Shown: positions 8,742-18,090, numbered from the stretch's first letter. The stretch: DNA of 64,000 nucleotides from Chitinimonas viridis (GCF_030409555.1 NZ_JAUFPU010000005.1:62001-126000), one strand, 5' to 3'. Program-made: numbers and translations. The notes: a model not told the origin generated them from the letters alone.

Positions 8742-9281
8742 CTAGGCTGCCGGTTGGGCCGTGCCGGCCACTTCAAAGAAGCTGTACGAAAGGGTGATGG
8801 TATGGATGTCCTCAGGCAGGCTGGGATCAATCACGAACACCACCGGCATGCGGCGCTTCTCACCGGCCGCAAATTGCTGCTTGCTGAAGCAGAAGCACTC
8901 CAGTTTGTTGAAGTATTCGCCAGCCCGCTTGGGGCCATAGCTGGGTATGGCCTGCGCCACGATGGGGCGGGGTCCGTTGTTCTCGATATCGTAGACCACC
9001 TGCACCATCTGGCCCGGATGCACCTGCAGCTTGCGCTGCTCCGGCGCAAAGCGCCAGGGCAGGTCGGCCCGCAGGTTGGCATCCAGCTCCACCGTCACCG
9101 TCCGGCTGGCCACCACCTGGGTGTTTTCCACCTTGTCGGGGCGCAACAGGTTGTTGATGCCCGTGGCTTCGCAGATCTGGTCATAGAACGGCACCAGCGC
9201 AAAACCGAAGCCGAACATGCCAACGGCAATCACGATCAGCTTGGCCATCAATCGGCGGTTATCGGACTGCAGCGTATCCAT
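8742..9281 (-). CDS. ctaG: Cytochrome c oxidase assembly protein CtaG/Cox11
   Basis: A 179-residue membrane-anchored copper chaperone that supplies CuB to subunit I. It has an N-terminal helix (about 12-32) with the family stretch VPFYDQICEATG, and the copper motif E-C-F-C-F in the C-terminal immunoglobulin-like domain. A TTG lies directly before the ATG, and the ATG at 9281 is taken. It follows the 32-codon gene after 9 bases. Confidence 0.94.
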   Translation of the reverse strand: MDTLQSDNRRLMAKLIVIAVGMFGFGFALVPFYDQICEATGINNLLRPDKVENTQVVASRTVTVELDANLRADLPWRFAPEQRKLQVHPGQMVQVVYDIENNGPRPIVAQAIPSYGPKRAGEYFNKLECFCFSKQQFAAGEKRRMPVVFVIDPSLPEDIHTITLSYSFFEVAGTAQPAA

Positions 9282-9290
9282 CAACAGGCC

Positions 9291-9389
9291 TTATTGACCA
9301 AACAACCATAAACGGGCGGCAAAGCCGAGACACAGCACCACCGCAACGCTAACCAGCACCGCGGCGGTACGCAGGTTCTTGCCAGCCAT
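9291..9389 (-). CDS. Cytochrome oxidase small assembly protein (32 residues)
   Basis: A 32-residue single-helix peptide: a basic start (M-A-G-K-N-L-R-T), one membrane helix (about 8-24), and a short tail ending W-L-F-G-Q. It resembles the tiny oxidase-assembly proteins encoded between ctaD and ctaG in many betaproteobacteria. Its ATG lies 2 bases beyond the ctaD stop and no ribosome site is visible, so it is probably translated by coupling. The reading frame, position and composition support a real gene despite its size. Confidence 0.78.
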   Translation of the reverse strand: MAGKNLRTAAVLVSVAVVLCLGFAARLWLFGQ

Positions 9390-9391
9390 GC

Positions 9392-11026
9392 TTAGTGCAA
9401 CTGCTGCTGGGCGGCGAGCTTGTCAACCAGCTCACGCGACGGCGGTTGCTCCCAGGTGTGGAACGGCGCCGGCGACGGCACTTCCCACTCCAGGGTATTG
9501 CCGCCTTCCCATGGCTTGGCCGGTGCTGGGCCGGCACCACCACGGATGGTGGGCAGCAGCACAGCGAACAGGAAGTAAATCTGGGCGATACCGAAAGCAA
9601 AGGCGCCGACCGAGGCCAGGGCATTGAATTCGGTGAACTGCACGGCATAGTCGGGGATACGACGCGGCATGCCAGCCAGGCCCAGGAAGTGCATGGGGAA
9701 GAAGGTCACGTTGAAGGCGATCATCGACCACCAGAAGTGAATCTTGCCGCGGGTTTCGGAGTACATGAAGCCGGTCCACTTCGGCAGCCAGTAGTACACG
9801 GCGGCAAACAGCGAGAACAGCGCGCCGGCGACCAGCACATAGTGGAAGTGGGCTACCACGTAGTAGGTGTCATGCAGCTGGATATCCACTGCGGCAATCG
9901 ACAGCACCACACCGGAGAAGCCGCCCATGGTGAACAGGCAGACGAAGCCGATGGCAAACAGCATGGGGGTCTCAAATGTCATCGAGCCCTTCCACATGGT
10001 GGCGATCCAGTTGAACACCTTCACGCCGGTAGGCACCGCGATCAGGGTAGTGGCGTACATGAAGAACAGCTGGGCCGTTACCGGCATACCCACGGAGTAC
10101 ATGTGGTGCGCCCACACCATGAACGACAAGATGGCGATGGACGAGGTGGCGTACACCATGGAGTGGTAGCCGAACAGGGTCTTGCGGGCGAAGGTGGGGA
10201 TCACCTGGCTGACCACGCCGAATGCGGGCAGCGCCATGATGTACACCTCGGGGTGGCCGAAGAACCAGAAGATGTGCTGGTACAGCACTGGATCACCACC
10301 GCCGGCAGCATTGAAGAAGCTGGTGCCGAAGTGACGGTCAGTCAGCACCATGGTCACGGCACCGGCCAGCACAGGCATCACGGCAATCAGCAGGTAGGCG
10401 GTGATAAGCGAAGTCCACACGAACATCGGCATCTTCATCATGGTCATGCCGGGGGCACGCATATTGAGGATGGTGGTGATGATGTTGATCGCGCCCATGA
10501 TGGACGAGATACCCATGATGTGGATGGCGAAGATGGTCAGGTCCATGCCCATGCCCATCTGCGTGGACAGCGGGGCATACAAGGTCCAGCCTGCGGCAGC
10601 GGCACCACCTGGCACGGCAAAGCTGATCATCAGCAGCAAGGCCGCCGGTGGCAGTAGCCAGAACGACCAGTTGTTCATGCGGGCGAACGCCATGTCGGGC
10701 GCGCCTATCATCAGCGGAATCATCCAGTTAGCCAGGCCGGTAAAGGCCGGCATGATGGCGCCGAACACCATGATCAGGCCATGCAGGGTGGTGAACTGGT
10801 TGAACAGCTCAGGCCGGACAAACTGCAGGCCGGGGCTGAACAGCTCAGCCCGGATACAAAGGGCCATCACGCCGCCGGTGAGGAACATGATGAAGGCAAA
10901 CCACATGTACAGCGTGCCGATGTCCTTGTGGTTGGTCGCTGCCAGCCAGCGGGTCAGGCCGTGTGGATGGTGATCGTGGTGATCATCGCCGTGGGCGTGA
11001 TCAGGCGTGTGAACGGTAGTGGTCAT
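9392..11026 (-). CDS. ctaD: Cytochrome c oxidase subunit I
   Basis: A 544-residue, twelve-helix catalytic subunit carrying heme a and the heme a3-CuB centre. Seen are the low-spin heme histidine in TLHGLIM, GHPEVY (the CuB histidine and its cross-linked tyrosine), the CuB pair HH in VWAHHMYS, and the heme ligands in VVAHFHYV. The N terminus is histidine-rich (HAHGDDHHDHHPHG), which is unusual and might bind metal. The start at 11026 is chosen because GAGGA lies about 8 bases upstream; a GTG 30 bases earlier lacks a site. It follows ctaC after 26 bases. Confidence 0.96.
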   Translation of the reverse strand: MTTTVHTPDHAHGDDHHDHHPHGLTRWLAATNHKDIGTLYMWFAFIMFLTGGVMALCIRAELFSPGLQFVRPELFNQFTTLHGLIMVFGAIMPAFTGLANWMIPLMIGAPDMAFARMNNWSFWLLPPAALLLMISFAVPGGAAAAGWTLYAPLSTQMGMGMDLTIFAIHIMGISSIMGAINIITTILNMRAPGMTMMKMPMFVWTSLITAYLLIAVMPVLAGAVTMVLTDRHFGTSFFNAAGGGDPVLYQHIFWFFGHPEVYIMALPAFGVVSQVIPTFARKTLFGYHSMVYATSSIAILSFMVWAHHMYSVGMPVTAQLFFMYATTLIAVPTGVKVFNWIATMWKGSMTFETPMLFAIGFVCLFTMGGFSGVVLSIAAVDIQLHDTYYVVAHFHYVLVAGALFSLFAAVYYWLPKWTGFMYSETRGKIHFWWSMIAFNVTFFPMHFLGLAGMPRRIPDYAVQFTEFNALASVGAFAFGIAQIYFLFAVLLPTIRGGAGPAPAKPWEGGNTLEWEVPSPAPFHTWEQPPSRELVDKLAAQQQLH

Positions 11027-11052
11027 ATTCTTGTCCTCGCTCTGTGCTGCCG

Positions 11053-12174
11053 TCACATGCTACGGGCGGCTTTGATCTCGGCAGGCTGGATCAGCTCGCC
11101 GGTCTTGTTGCCCCAGCTATTGCGGGTAAAGGTTATCGCCGCAGCGATTTCGGTATCGGACAGGGTCTTTTCCCATGCCGGCATGGCGCCCTTGCCCTTC
11201 AGCAGCAGATGCACCTGATCAGCCTTGGGGCCAACCACCATCTTGGAGCCATCCAGCGCCGGGAAGGCGCCCTGGCCCTTGCCGTTGGCCTGGTGACAGA
11301 TGGCGCAGTTGCTGTCGTAGACCTTCTGGCCACGCGCCACCATCTCGGGCAGCGTCCAGACCTTGTTCGGGTCGTCCTGGTTGGCGGCCATCAGCTTCTT
11401 CTGCTCGCCCACCCAGGCATCGTACTTCTCTTGCGAAACCACATTCACCACGATGGGCATGAAGCCATGGTCCTTGCCGCACAGCTCTACACACTGACCA
11501 CGGTACACGCCTTCCTTCTCGGCCTTGAACCAGGTGTCACGTATATAGCCGGGGATGGCATCCTGCTTGACCGCGAAGGCCGGCACCCACCAGGAGTGGA
11601 TCACATCATTGGCAGTCAGCAGCAGACGTACGCGCTTGCCCACCGGCACCACAACGGGGTTATCCACTTCCAGCATGTAGTCGGCATTGCGTACCGGCTT
11701 CTGGCCTTCGTAGTTCTCGTACTGTTCTTGCGGGGTAGCCAGGCGGCTGTGGAAGCTGATGCCCTCGTCGAGGTAGTCATAGCCCCACTTCCACTGGTAG
11801 CCGGTGACCTTGATGGTCATGTCGGCACCACGGGTGTCCTTCTGGGCAATGATGACCTTGGTGGCAGGCCAGGCCATGGCCACCAGGATCAGCGCCGGGA
11901 TAATGGTCCAGACGATTTCCACTGTGGTGCTTTCGTGGAAATTGGCGGCCTTGTGGCCCGCTGCCTTGCGGTGCTTGAAGATGGAGTAAAACATCGCTCC
12001 AAATACCACCACGAAGATGACCGAGCAGATCACCAACAGGAAGGTATGGAGGTCATATACCTCTTCACCGAGTTTGGTAACAGGTGTCTGCAGATTGAGC
12101 TTGTAGTCTGCCAAGGCAGATAGGCTGGTGCCGAGCGCCAGCGCTGCAAACGACCAGGATGCGCGTTTTTTCAT
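11053..12174 (-). CDS. ctaC: Cytochrome c oxidase subunit II fused to cytochrome c (caa3 type)
   Basis: A 373-residue precursor with a signal peptide (about 1-22), two membrane helices (about 43-65 and 86-106), a cupredoxin domain with the CuA ligands H193, C228, C232, H236 and M239, and a C-terminal cytochrome c domain with C290-x2-C293-H294 and the likely axial M331. The fused heme domain makes this a caa3-type oxidase that takes electrons from soluble or membrane cytochrome c. The frame is open 38 codons further upstream, but the ATG at 12174 begins the signal peptide and is preferred. It is first in the cta operon, with an FNR-type site about 89 bases upstream. Confidence 0.95.
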   Translation of the reverse strand: MKKRASWSFAALALGTSLSALADYKLNLQTPVTKLGEEVYDLHTFLLVICSVIFVVVFGAMFYSIFKHRKAAGHKAANFHESTTVEIVWTIIPALILVAMAWPATKVIIAQKDTRGADMTIKVTGYQWKWGYDYLDEGISFHSRLATPQEQYENYEGQKPVRNADYMLEVDNPVVVPVGKRVRLLLTANDVIHSWWVPAFAVKQDAIPGYIRDTWFKAEKEGVYRGQCVELCGKDHGFMPIVVNVVSQEKYDAWVGEQKKLMAANQDDPNKVWTLPEMVARGQKVYDSNCAICHQANGKGQGAFPALDGSKMVVGPKADQVHLLLKGKGAMPAWEKTLSDTEIAAAITFTRNSWGNKTGELIQPAEIKAARSM

Positions 12175-12262
12175 GTTGTCCCCATGACGGAACGCCCACG
12201 GATGCAGGCGTCTTTTCCCTCTGCGCCGGTGTTCCGGCGTCGTGTCTGTTTCGCGGCATGTC

Positions 12263-12276
12263 TTGATGACGATCAA
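12263..12276. promoter_or_regulatory. FNR/ANR-type operator upstream of ctaC
   Basis: TTGATGACGATCAA matches the FNR/ANR consensus TTGAT-N4-ATCAA at every fixed position. It is one base longer on each side (CTTGAT/ATCAAG) and flanked by CATG on both sides, giving an extended palindrome. It lies 89 bases upstream of the ctaC start and about 75 bases from the end of bioD. FNR-class regulators sense oxygen, so oxygen control of the oxidase operon is inferred. Confidence 0.6.
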
Positions 12277-12351
12277 GGCATGTGGCAAAAAGTCGCACGT
12301 ATGCTAGCAGAGCTGTCGGGGCGGCTCAACGGCAGTTCAGGGCCGAAGTCC

Positions 12352-13047
12352 TTATTTGATAAGCATTTTGAGCTCGAATCCGAGCATTTGCTCTTGATTC
12401 GACTCGGCTTTTTGCCCGGCAGAGAAATTAGGGATCACCCCAAGGCAAGGGGCCGCAATGTGTTGCGTTAAATAGGCAAGATTGTCCTCGCGCGCCCGCA
12501 TGGCCGGATCCACGCAGTTTGCCACCCAGCCTGCCAACGGCAAGCCCCGTGCCGCAATGGCTGCCACCGTCAGCATGGCGTGGTTCAGGCAACCCAGCCG
12601 CAGGCCCACCACCAGGATCACAGGCAGCCCCAGTCTGGCGGCAAGGTCCGCCATGGTATGGCTGTCGTCCAGCGGTGCCAGCCAGCCCCCTGCCCCCTCC
12701 ACCAGCACCAGTTCTGCCTGCCCTTGCAGTTGCTGGTAGCGTGCCTGTATCAGGCCGATATCGATCGCCACGCCCGCGCCGCGCGCCGCCAGATGCGGCG
12801 AAACAGGCGGCACAAAGGCATAGGGATTGGTCAGTGCACGGGGCGCCACCACATTGCCGGCGGCCTCATGGGCCAGCACATCTTCATTATCCAACCCGCC
12901 ATGCGGTCCCGGCACGCAGCCTGAGGCAACCGGCTTCATGCCAACCGCCTGCACGCCGCCCGCGACAGCCGCGCGCAGCAGGTGGCAAGTGGCAACCGTC
13001 TTGCCTACCTCGGTGTCGGTGCCGGTAATGAAATAGCCATGGGCCAT
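12352..13047 (-). CDS. bioD: Dethiobiotin synthetase
   Basis: A 231-residue P-loop enzyme that closes the ureido ring of dethiobiotin from diaminopelargonic acid, CO2 and ATP in biotin synthesis. The Walker A motif GTDTEVGKT (residues 8-16) is diagnostic, and VEGAGGWLAPL is the second conserved block. The start at 13047 has a GAGGT site; longer readings run into bioC. It begins 7 bases after the bioC stop, so the two are co-transcribed. Confidence 0.94.
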   Translation of the reverse strand: MAHGYFITGTDTEVGKTVATCHLLRAAVAGGVQAVGMKPVASGCVPGPHGGLDNEDVLAHEAAGNVVAPRALTNPYAFVPPVSPHLAARGAGVAIDIGLIQARYQQLQGQAELVLVEGAGGWLAPLDDSHTMADLAARLGLPVILVVGLRLGCLNHAMLTVAAIAARGLPLAGWVANCVDPAMRAREDNLAYLTQHIAAPCLGVIPNFSAGQKAESNQEQMLGFELKMLIK

Positions 13048-13054
13048 ATCGACC

Positions 13055-13930
13055 TCAGGTCTTGGGGCGGGGACGGAACTCGATGACCTGACGGCCATCA
13101 GCCAGTTGCGGCTTGGCTTGCGGCTTCCAGGCGTGACCATAGACCACCTCATAGGTGGCCGGCAGCTTGCCATCACGGCGCAACTGCTCATAGGCGGCCT
13201 CGGCACGGGCAAAGGCCTGCTTGCCCATCAGGCCGCGGCTACGCCCCATGGCCACATTGTGGGCACCGATGGCTTTCAGATCTCGCATCACGCTGCGGAC
13301 GTCGGCATAGGTCAGCACGATCTTTTCCATATCCATGACGGGCGCAGAAAAGCCGGCATGACTCAGGGCATCGCCCAGATCGTGCATATCGATAAAGCGG
13401 TTAACGTGGGGCTTGTCATCCACCTGGCCAAAAGACTGCTTCAGTTCCAGCAGGGTATCCGGCCCGAATGTACTGAACATCAGCAGGCCCTCCGGCCGCA
13501 GCACACGATGGCACTCATGGAATGCCGCATCGGGCTCGTTCAGCCATTGCATGGCCAGACTGCTCCAAACCAGGTCTACCGAATCATTGGCCAGCGGCAG
13601 GGACTCCAGATCGGCGCAGACCTGCCAGTGACGCTTGCCGAATACCTTGCCCAGCAAGCCTATCCGGCCTGCCGCCACCTTGAGCATGGCCATGGCCAGA
13701 TCCAGCTCGATCAGCCTGGCATCGGGATAGCGGCCACGCAGCTTGGGGCCGGCATAACCCGTACCACAGCCTGCATCGAGCATCTGTGCCGGCGCCAGCT
13801 TGACCAGTTCCAGCCGCTCGAACATACGATCGGCCACTTCGCGCTGCAGCACCGCCGCGCCATCGTAGGTGCGTGCCGAACGCTCGAAGGCACGGCGTAC
13901 CTGCGATTTATCGGTGTAGAAACTTTCCAT
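13055..13930 (-). CDS. bioC: Malonyl-ACP O-methyltransferase
   Basis: A 291-residue SAM-dependent methyltransferase that methylates malonyl-ACP to start pimelate synthesis for biotin. SAM motif I is MLDAGCGTGYAG; later motifs are DLVWSSLAMQW and HRVLRPEG. The N-terminal SQVRRAFERSARTYD matches the family's opening. The ATG at 13930 is chosen because longer readings overlap dedA; ribosome-site support is weak. It sits between dedA and bioD. Confidence 0.9.
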   Translation of the reverse strand: MESFYTDKSQVRRAFERSARTYDGAAVLQREVADRMFERLELVKLAPAQMLDAGCGTGYAGPKLRGRYPDARLIELDLAMAMLKVAAGRIGLLGKVFGKRHWQVCADLESLPLANDSVDLVWSSLAMQWLNEPDAAFHECHRVLRPEGLLMFSTFGPDTLLELKQSFGQVDDKPHVNRFIDMHDLGDALSHAGFSAPVMDMEKIVLTYADVRSVMRDLKAIGAHNVAMGRSRGLMGKQAFARAEAAYEQLRRDGKLPATYEVVYGHAWKPQAKPQLADGRQVIEFRPRPKT

Positions 13931-13952
13931 GGGCACTGCCACCTTCAATCCA

Positions 13953-14591
13953 TCAGGCCCGTGCAGCCATGCGGCCATGCACCAGCTTGATCAACATGGG
14001 CAAGAGGGAGAGTACCACCACCACCACCACCATCAGCGACAGGTTGTTCTTGATGAAAGGCACGTGGCCAAACTGGTAGCCCAACGTCACCAGCGAACCC
14101 ACCCAGGCCAGGGTGCCCACCACGCTGAAGAACAGGAATTTGCCGTAGGCCATATGGGCCATACCCGCCACGAAGGGCGCAAAGGTACGGACAATGGGTA
14201 GGAATCGGGCCATGGCCACGGTCTTGCCGCCATGACGCTGATAGAACTCCTTGGTGCGCTCCAGGTAATCCCGCCGGAATATCTTGGACGACGGATTGCT
14301 GAACAGGCGCTCGCCAGCCCTGCGCCCTATCACATAGTTGACGCTGTCACCCAGTATGGCCGCCACGATCAGGCAGCCAGCCAGCAGGAAGGGATCCATA
14401 TCGCCCTGTGCCGCCACCGCGCCCGCCACAAACAGCAGCGAATCGCCCGGCAGGAAGGGCATGACGACCAGCCCGGTCTCGCAGAAGATGACCAGGAACA
14501 GGATGACGTAGATCCAGGGGCCGTACTGCGACACCATCATGGCCAGAAACTGGTCCAGATGGAGAATGATGTCTATCAGGTTGAAATCCAA
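13953..14591 (-). CDS. DedA-family membrane protein
   Basis: A 212-residue DedA/VTT-family inner-membrane protein. Family signatures are CETGLVVMPFLPGDSLLF, which includes the conserved acidic residue and the PGD turn, and ARFLPIVRTFAPFVAG, which includes the conserved FxPxxR arginine. DedA proteins are thought to flip lipids such as undecaprenyl phosphate, driven by the proton gradient. The gene precedes bioC by 22 bases on the same strand; a functional link with biotin is not apparent. Confidence 0.92.
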   Translation of the reverse strand: MDFNLIDIILHLDQFLAMMVSQYGPWIYVILFLVIFCETGLVVMPFLPGDSLLFVAGAVAAQGDMDPFLLAGCLIVAAILGDSVNYVIGRRAGERLFSNPSSKIFRRDYLERTKEFYQRHGGKTVAMARFLPIVRTFAPFVAGMAHMAYGKFLFFSVVGTLAWVGSLVTLGYQFGHVPFIKNNLSLMVVVVVVLSLLPMLIKLVHGRMAARA

Positions 14592-14716
14592 GGCTACATC
14601 CCGGCAGGTGAATCAGGGCCTTGCCCTAGGCAAAGACCAGCAAGCAGTCGGCTACAAATGGACAACGCCGACAGCACAACCCGAACCCAGGTCGTACTGC
14701 CGGCGAGCATCCCGAA

Positions 14717-15667
14717 TCAAACGACCGCTTCTTCCTTGACCCTGACTGGCTTGACCATGCTTTCACGGGTCAGGCCAAACAGCAGCAGCAGGGGCGAGGC
14801 CACCAGCACGGAAGAATAGATACCGAATACGATACCGATGGTCAGCGCCATGGCAAAACCATGCAGGGCCGGGCCGCCAAACAGCAGCATGGCCAGCACC
14901 ATCACTTCGGTCGAGCCATGGGTAATCACGGTACGGCTCATGGTGGCGGTGATGGCGTTGTCTATCACCTCATTGATGCCCTTGCCACGCATACCAGCCT
15001 TGCGGAAGTTTTCGCGGATACGGTCGAACACCACCACCGATTCGTTCACGGAGTAACCCAGCACCGCCAGCACCGCTGCCAGCACGGTGAGCGAGAACTC
15101 CCACTGGAAGAAGGCAAATACACCGAGAATGATCACCACGTCATGCAGGTTGGCGATGATGGCCGAGACCGCAAAGCGCCACTCGAAGCGGATACCCAGG
15201 TAGATGATGATGCCAACGCACACCAAGGCCAGGGCTGTCAGGCCATGGGTCACCAGCTCCTCACCCACCGAGGGGCCGACGAACTCCACCTTGCGGCTCT
15301 CGACCTTGGCATCGGTCTTGCGCAACTCGGCCATCACCGTCTCGGATAGCTTGGCGCTGGTGATATTGCTGACATTGGGCAGACGTATCATCACGTCACG
15401 CGGGCTACCCAGCAGTTGCACCTGGATTTCCTGGTGCTTGCCACTGAGATTGAGCGCCTCGACCGACTGCCGTACCTGGTTAGGGTCGGCCGCCTGGCTG
15501 TAACGCACCTCCAGCACCGTACCACCAGTGAACTCAATACTGAGGTTGAGGCCCTTGTAGAACAGGAAGAACACCGCGAGCAGGAAGGTGGCGAGCGAGA
15601 TGGTCGTCGTCAGCCGCCCATAGCTCATGAACGGTATGTCTTTTTTAAGGTGGAACATTTCCAACAT
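14717..15667 (-). CDS. secF: Protein translocase subunit SecF
   Basis: A 316-residue, six-helix RND-fold partner of SecD that uses the proton gradient to pull exported proteins out of the SecYEG channel. Visible features are the first helix, a periplasmic domain with the FTGGTVLEVRY element, and the conserved VNESVVVFDRIRENFR loop. An AAGGA site lies 9 bases before the ATG. It follows secD after 12 bases. Confidence 0.95.
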   Translation of the reverse strand: MLEMFHLKKDIPFMSYGRLTTTISLATFLLAVFFLFYKGLNLSIEFTGGTVLEVRYSQAADPNQVRQSVEALNLSGKHQEIQVQLLGSPRDVMIRLPNVSNITSAKLSETVMAELRKTDAKVESRKVEFVGPSVGEELVTHGLTALALVCVGIIIYLGIRFEWRFAVSAIIANLHDVVIILGVFAFFQWEFSLTVLAAVLAVLGYSVNESVVVFDRIRENFRKAGMRGKGINEVIDNAITATMSRTVITHGSTEVMVLAMLLFGGPALHGFAMALTIGIVFGIYSSVLVASPLLLLFGLTRESMVKPVRVKEEAVV

Positions 15668-15679
15668 GATCTTGCTTCC

Positions 15680-17503
15680 TTATACAGCCAGCGACGTGAC
15701 CTTGCGGCGGTAGCCGTAGATCAGGTTGACGAGAGCGCGCGACACCACCACGGCCGAGAACATCGAGGTGATGATGCCCAGGCAATGCACCACGGCAAAG
15801 CCACGCACCGCGCCCGAACCAAAGATCAACAACGCCACACCGGCAATCAGGGTGGTGATGTTGGAATCCAGAATGGTGGCCCAGGCATGCTCGTAACCGG
15901 CCTTGATGGCCGTCTGCGGTGGCACGCCAGCCCGCACTTCTTCCCGAATGCGCTCATTGATCAGCACATTGGAGTCAATCGCCATGCCCAGGGTCAGCGC
16001 GATGGCGGCAATACCGGGCAAGGTCAGGGTGGTGCTCAGCACCGACAGCAACGCGATCAGGAACACCAGGTTGGCGCCCAGGGCCAGCGAAGCCGTCACG
16101 CCGAACATGCGGTAGTAGATGACCATGAACAGGACCACGGCACCAAAACCGTAGAACATCGAGTTGAAGCCCTTCTCGATATTCTCCTTACCCAGGCTTG
16201 GGCCTATGGTGCGCTCTTCCACCACTTCCATGGGGGCGGCCAGAGAACCGGCGCGCAAGAGCAGTGCAGTATCGTTGGCATCGGCCGTGGACATGGAACC
16301 GGTGATCTGTACTCGGCCACCGCCGATTTCGCCGCGTATGACCGGGGCAGTCACCACCTGGCCCTTGCCCTTTTCCACCAGCACCATGGCCATGCGCTTG
16401 CCGATATTTTCAGCCGTCAGCTGGCGGAAGATATTGGCTCCTGCCGAATCCAGGCCAATATGCACGGCTGGCTGATTCTGATCATCAAAACCAGCCTGGG
16501 CATCATTGATGTTCTCGCCAGTCAGCTCTACATCAGTCTTCAGCAGAATGGGGCGGTTGCCTCGTGGATCCAGCTCCTCCAGCAGCTCGTAACCCGCGGG
16601 CACCTTGCCGGCCAAGGCTTCCGACAGCTTGGCAGCATCCTCTTCCACCATGCGTACTTCCAGCGTGGCGGTACGACCGATGATGTCCTTGGCACGAGCA
16701 GTGTCCTGCACGCCGGGCAACTGCACCACGATGCGATCAGCACCTTGCTGCTGGATCACTGGCTCGGTGGTGCCGAGCTCGTTAACCCGGTTATGCAGGG
16801 TGGCGATGTTCTGTTTCACTGCATCAGATTGAATCCGGCGCTGCTCCTCATCCGTCAGCGTCAGCAACAGGCGATAGCCGCCTTCGCCGCTTTGCTGGGC
16901 AATCTGCACGGTAGGCAGCGAACGCTCGATTGCCTTGCGGCTCTCCGCCAGGGTCGCCTCATCGCGCAACTGTATTTCCACCCCGGTGGCCAGGCGCTTG
17001 ATGCTGCCGGCACGTATCTTCTTGTCCTTGAGTTCGCGCCGCACATCCCCGGCCACCCGCTCATAGGCCTTATCCACTGCAGCGCGCATATCCACCTGCA
17101 TCAGGAAATGCACGCCACCGCGCAAGTCCAGACCCAGGGCCATGGGCTTGGCGTGCAACTGGGCCAGCCAGCCTGGCGTGTTGGGCAGCAGGTTCAGCGC
17201 TACAACGTAATCGTCGCCAAGCGCCTCTTGTATGGCCGTCTTGGCCTTCAGCTGCGCCTCGGTGCCGGCAAACTTCACCTTCAAGCTATTGTTCTCGAGG
17301 AAGGCACCCTCGGGCTGGATCTTGGCTGCCTGCAGCAGCTTTTCGATCCTGTCCATCACCGCCGTATCGACCTTCACGCTGGAGCGCGTACCGGATACCT
17401 GTACAGCAGGGGTTTCGCCATAGCGATTGGGAAGGGCATAGATCAAACCGGCCACCAGGGCGATCAGGATGATCAGGTTTTTCCAGAGAGGATAACGATT
17501 CAT
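15680..17503 (-). CDS. secD: Protein translocase subunit SecD
   Basis: A 607-residue export motor subunit with an N-terminal helix, a large periplasmic head, and a C-terminal RND-type domain of five helices. Conserved elements are GLDLRGGVHFLMQVD and the helix-4 stretch GMAIDSNVLINERIREE with the acidic residue used for proton movement. A start 8 codons earlier is possible; the ATG at 17503 fits the usual MNRYPLWK opening better. It forms an operon with yajC upstream and secF downstream. Confidence 0.95.
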   Translation of the reverse strand: MNRYPLWKNLIILIALVAGLIYALPNRYGETPAVQVSGTRSSVKVDTAVMDRIEKLLQAAKIQPEGAFLENNSLKVKFAGTEAQLKAKTAIQEALGDDYVVALNLLPNTPGWLAQLHAKPMALGLDLRGGVHFLMQVDMRAAVDKAYERVAGDVRRELKDKKIRAGSIKRLATGVEIQLRDEATLAESRKAIERSLPTVQIAQQSGEGGYRLLLTLTDEEQRRIQSDAVKQNIATLHNRVNELGTTEPVIQQQGADRIVVQLPGVQDTARAKDIIGRTATLEVRMVEEDAAKLSEALAGKVPAGYELLEELDPRGNRPILLKTDVELTGENINDAQAGFDDQNQPAVHIGLDSAGANIFRQLTAENIGKRMAMVLVEKGKGQVVTAPVIRGEIGGGRVQITGSMSTADANDTALLLRAGSLAAPMEVVEERTIGPSLGKENIEKGFNSMFYGFGAVVLFMVIYYRMFGVTASLALGANLVFLIALLSVLSTTLTLPGIAAIALTLGMAIDSNVLINERIREEVRAGVPPQTAIKAGYEHAWATILDSNITTLIAGVALLIFGSGAVRGFAVVHCLGIITSMFSAVVVSRALVNLIYGYRRKVTSLAV

Positions 17504-17541
17504 GGCGGGGCAACCCGTGCGGCACATGGCCGAATGAAGAA

Positions 17542-17564
17542 CGGGCAGCCCACAGGGCTGCCCG
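17542..17564 (-). other. Intercistronic hairpin between yajC and secD
   Basis: A GC-rich perfect 10-bp stem CGGGCAGCCC/GGGCTGCCCG with a 3-base loop lies just after the yajC stop and before secD. There is no T run, so it is more likely an mRNA-processing or partial attenuation structure than a full terminator. Confidence 0.5.
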
Positions 17565-17572
17565 ATTGAAAC

Positions 17573-17899
17573 TTAGCGTTGAGCTTTGATCGTGCCTTTT
17601 TCCAGCTTGGCCGCAACAGCGCCACGCTGAATGACGATTTCCACGCCATCGGCGATCTCTATGGTCAGGTGCTGTTCGCCAGCCTTGACCACACGACCCA
17701 GGATGCCGCCATTGGTGACCAGCTCATCACCCTTGCCGATGGCGTCTATCATGGCCTTTTGCTCCTTCATGCGCTTTTGCTGCGGACGAATCAGCATAAA
17801 GTAGAACAGCACGAAGATGACGGCCATGGGGGCCAGTTGCAGCAACAGCGAGCTCTCAGCAGCCTGGGCTGGTGCAGCGTAAGCGGGGGAAATGAACAT
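17573..17899 (-). CDS. yajC: Preprotein translocase subunit YajC
   Basis: A 108-residue single-helix membrane protein (helix about 19-40) with the conserved FMLIRPQQKRMKE immediately after the helix and GDELVTNGGILGRV in the cytosolic domain. YajC associates with SecDF in the export complex. The start at 17899 is chosen because further extension adds a cysteine- and arginine-rich run unlike the family. It heads the yajC-secD-secF operon. Confidence 0.95.
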   Translation of the reverse strand: MFISPAYAAPAQAAESSLLLQLAPMAVIFVLFYFMLIRPQQKRMKEQKAMIDAIGKGDELVTNGGILGRVVKAGEQHLTIEIADGVEIVIQRGAVAAKLEKGTIKAQR

Positions 17900-18090
17900 G
17901 GGTAAATCCCGGTAAGCATTGAAAAAACAAGCCGCGCATTCTAGCCCCCCACGGGGGCAAAATCCACCAGCGACCGATGACGATAGCGTATTAGATGATG
18001 GTCGGCGCAACAGTTCACAAGACTGGCGACTAAAATAAGCAGCAGATGCAGGCCACCGCAAGCCAGCACATCCACAAAAAGGACTCCGAC

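Noticed and set aside
7539-9311. Plus-strand open frame of 590 codons
   Set aside because: Antisense to ctaE, the DUF2970 gene and ctaG; an artefact of GC-rich codon use.
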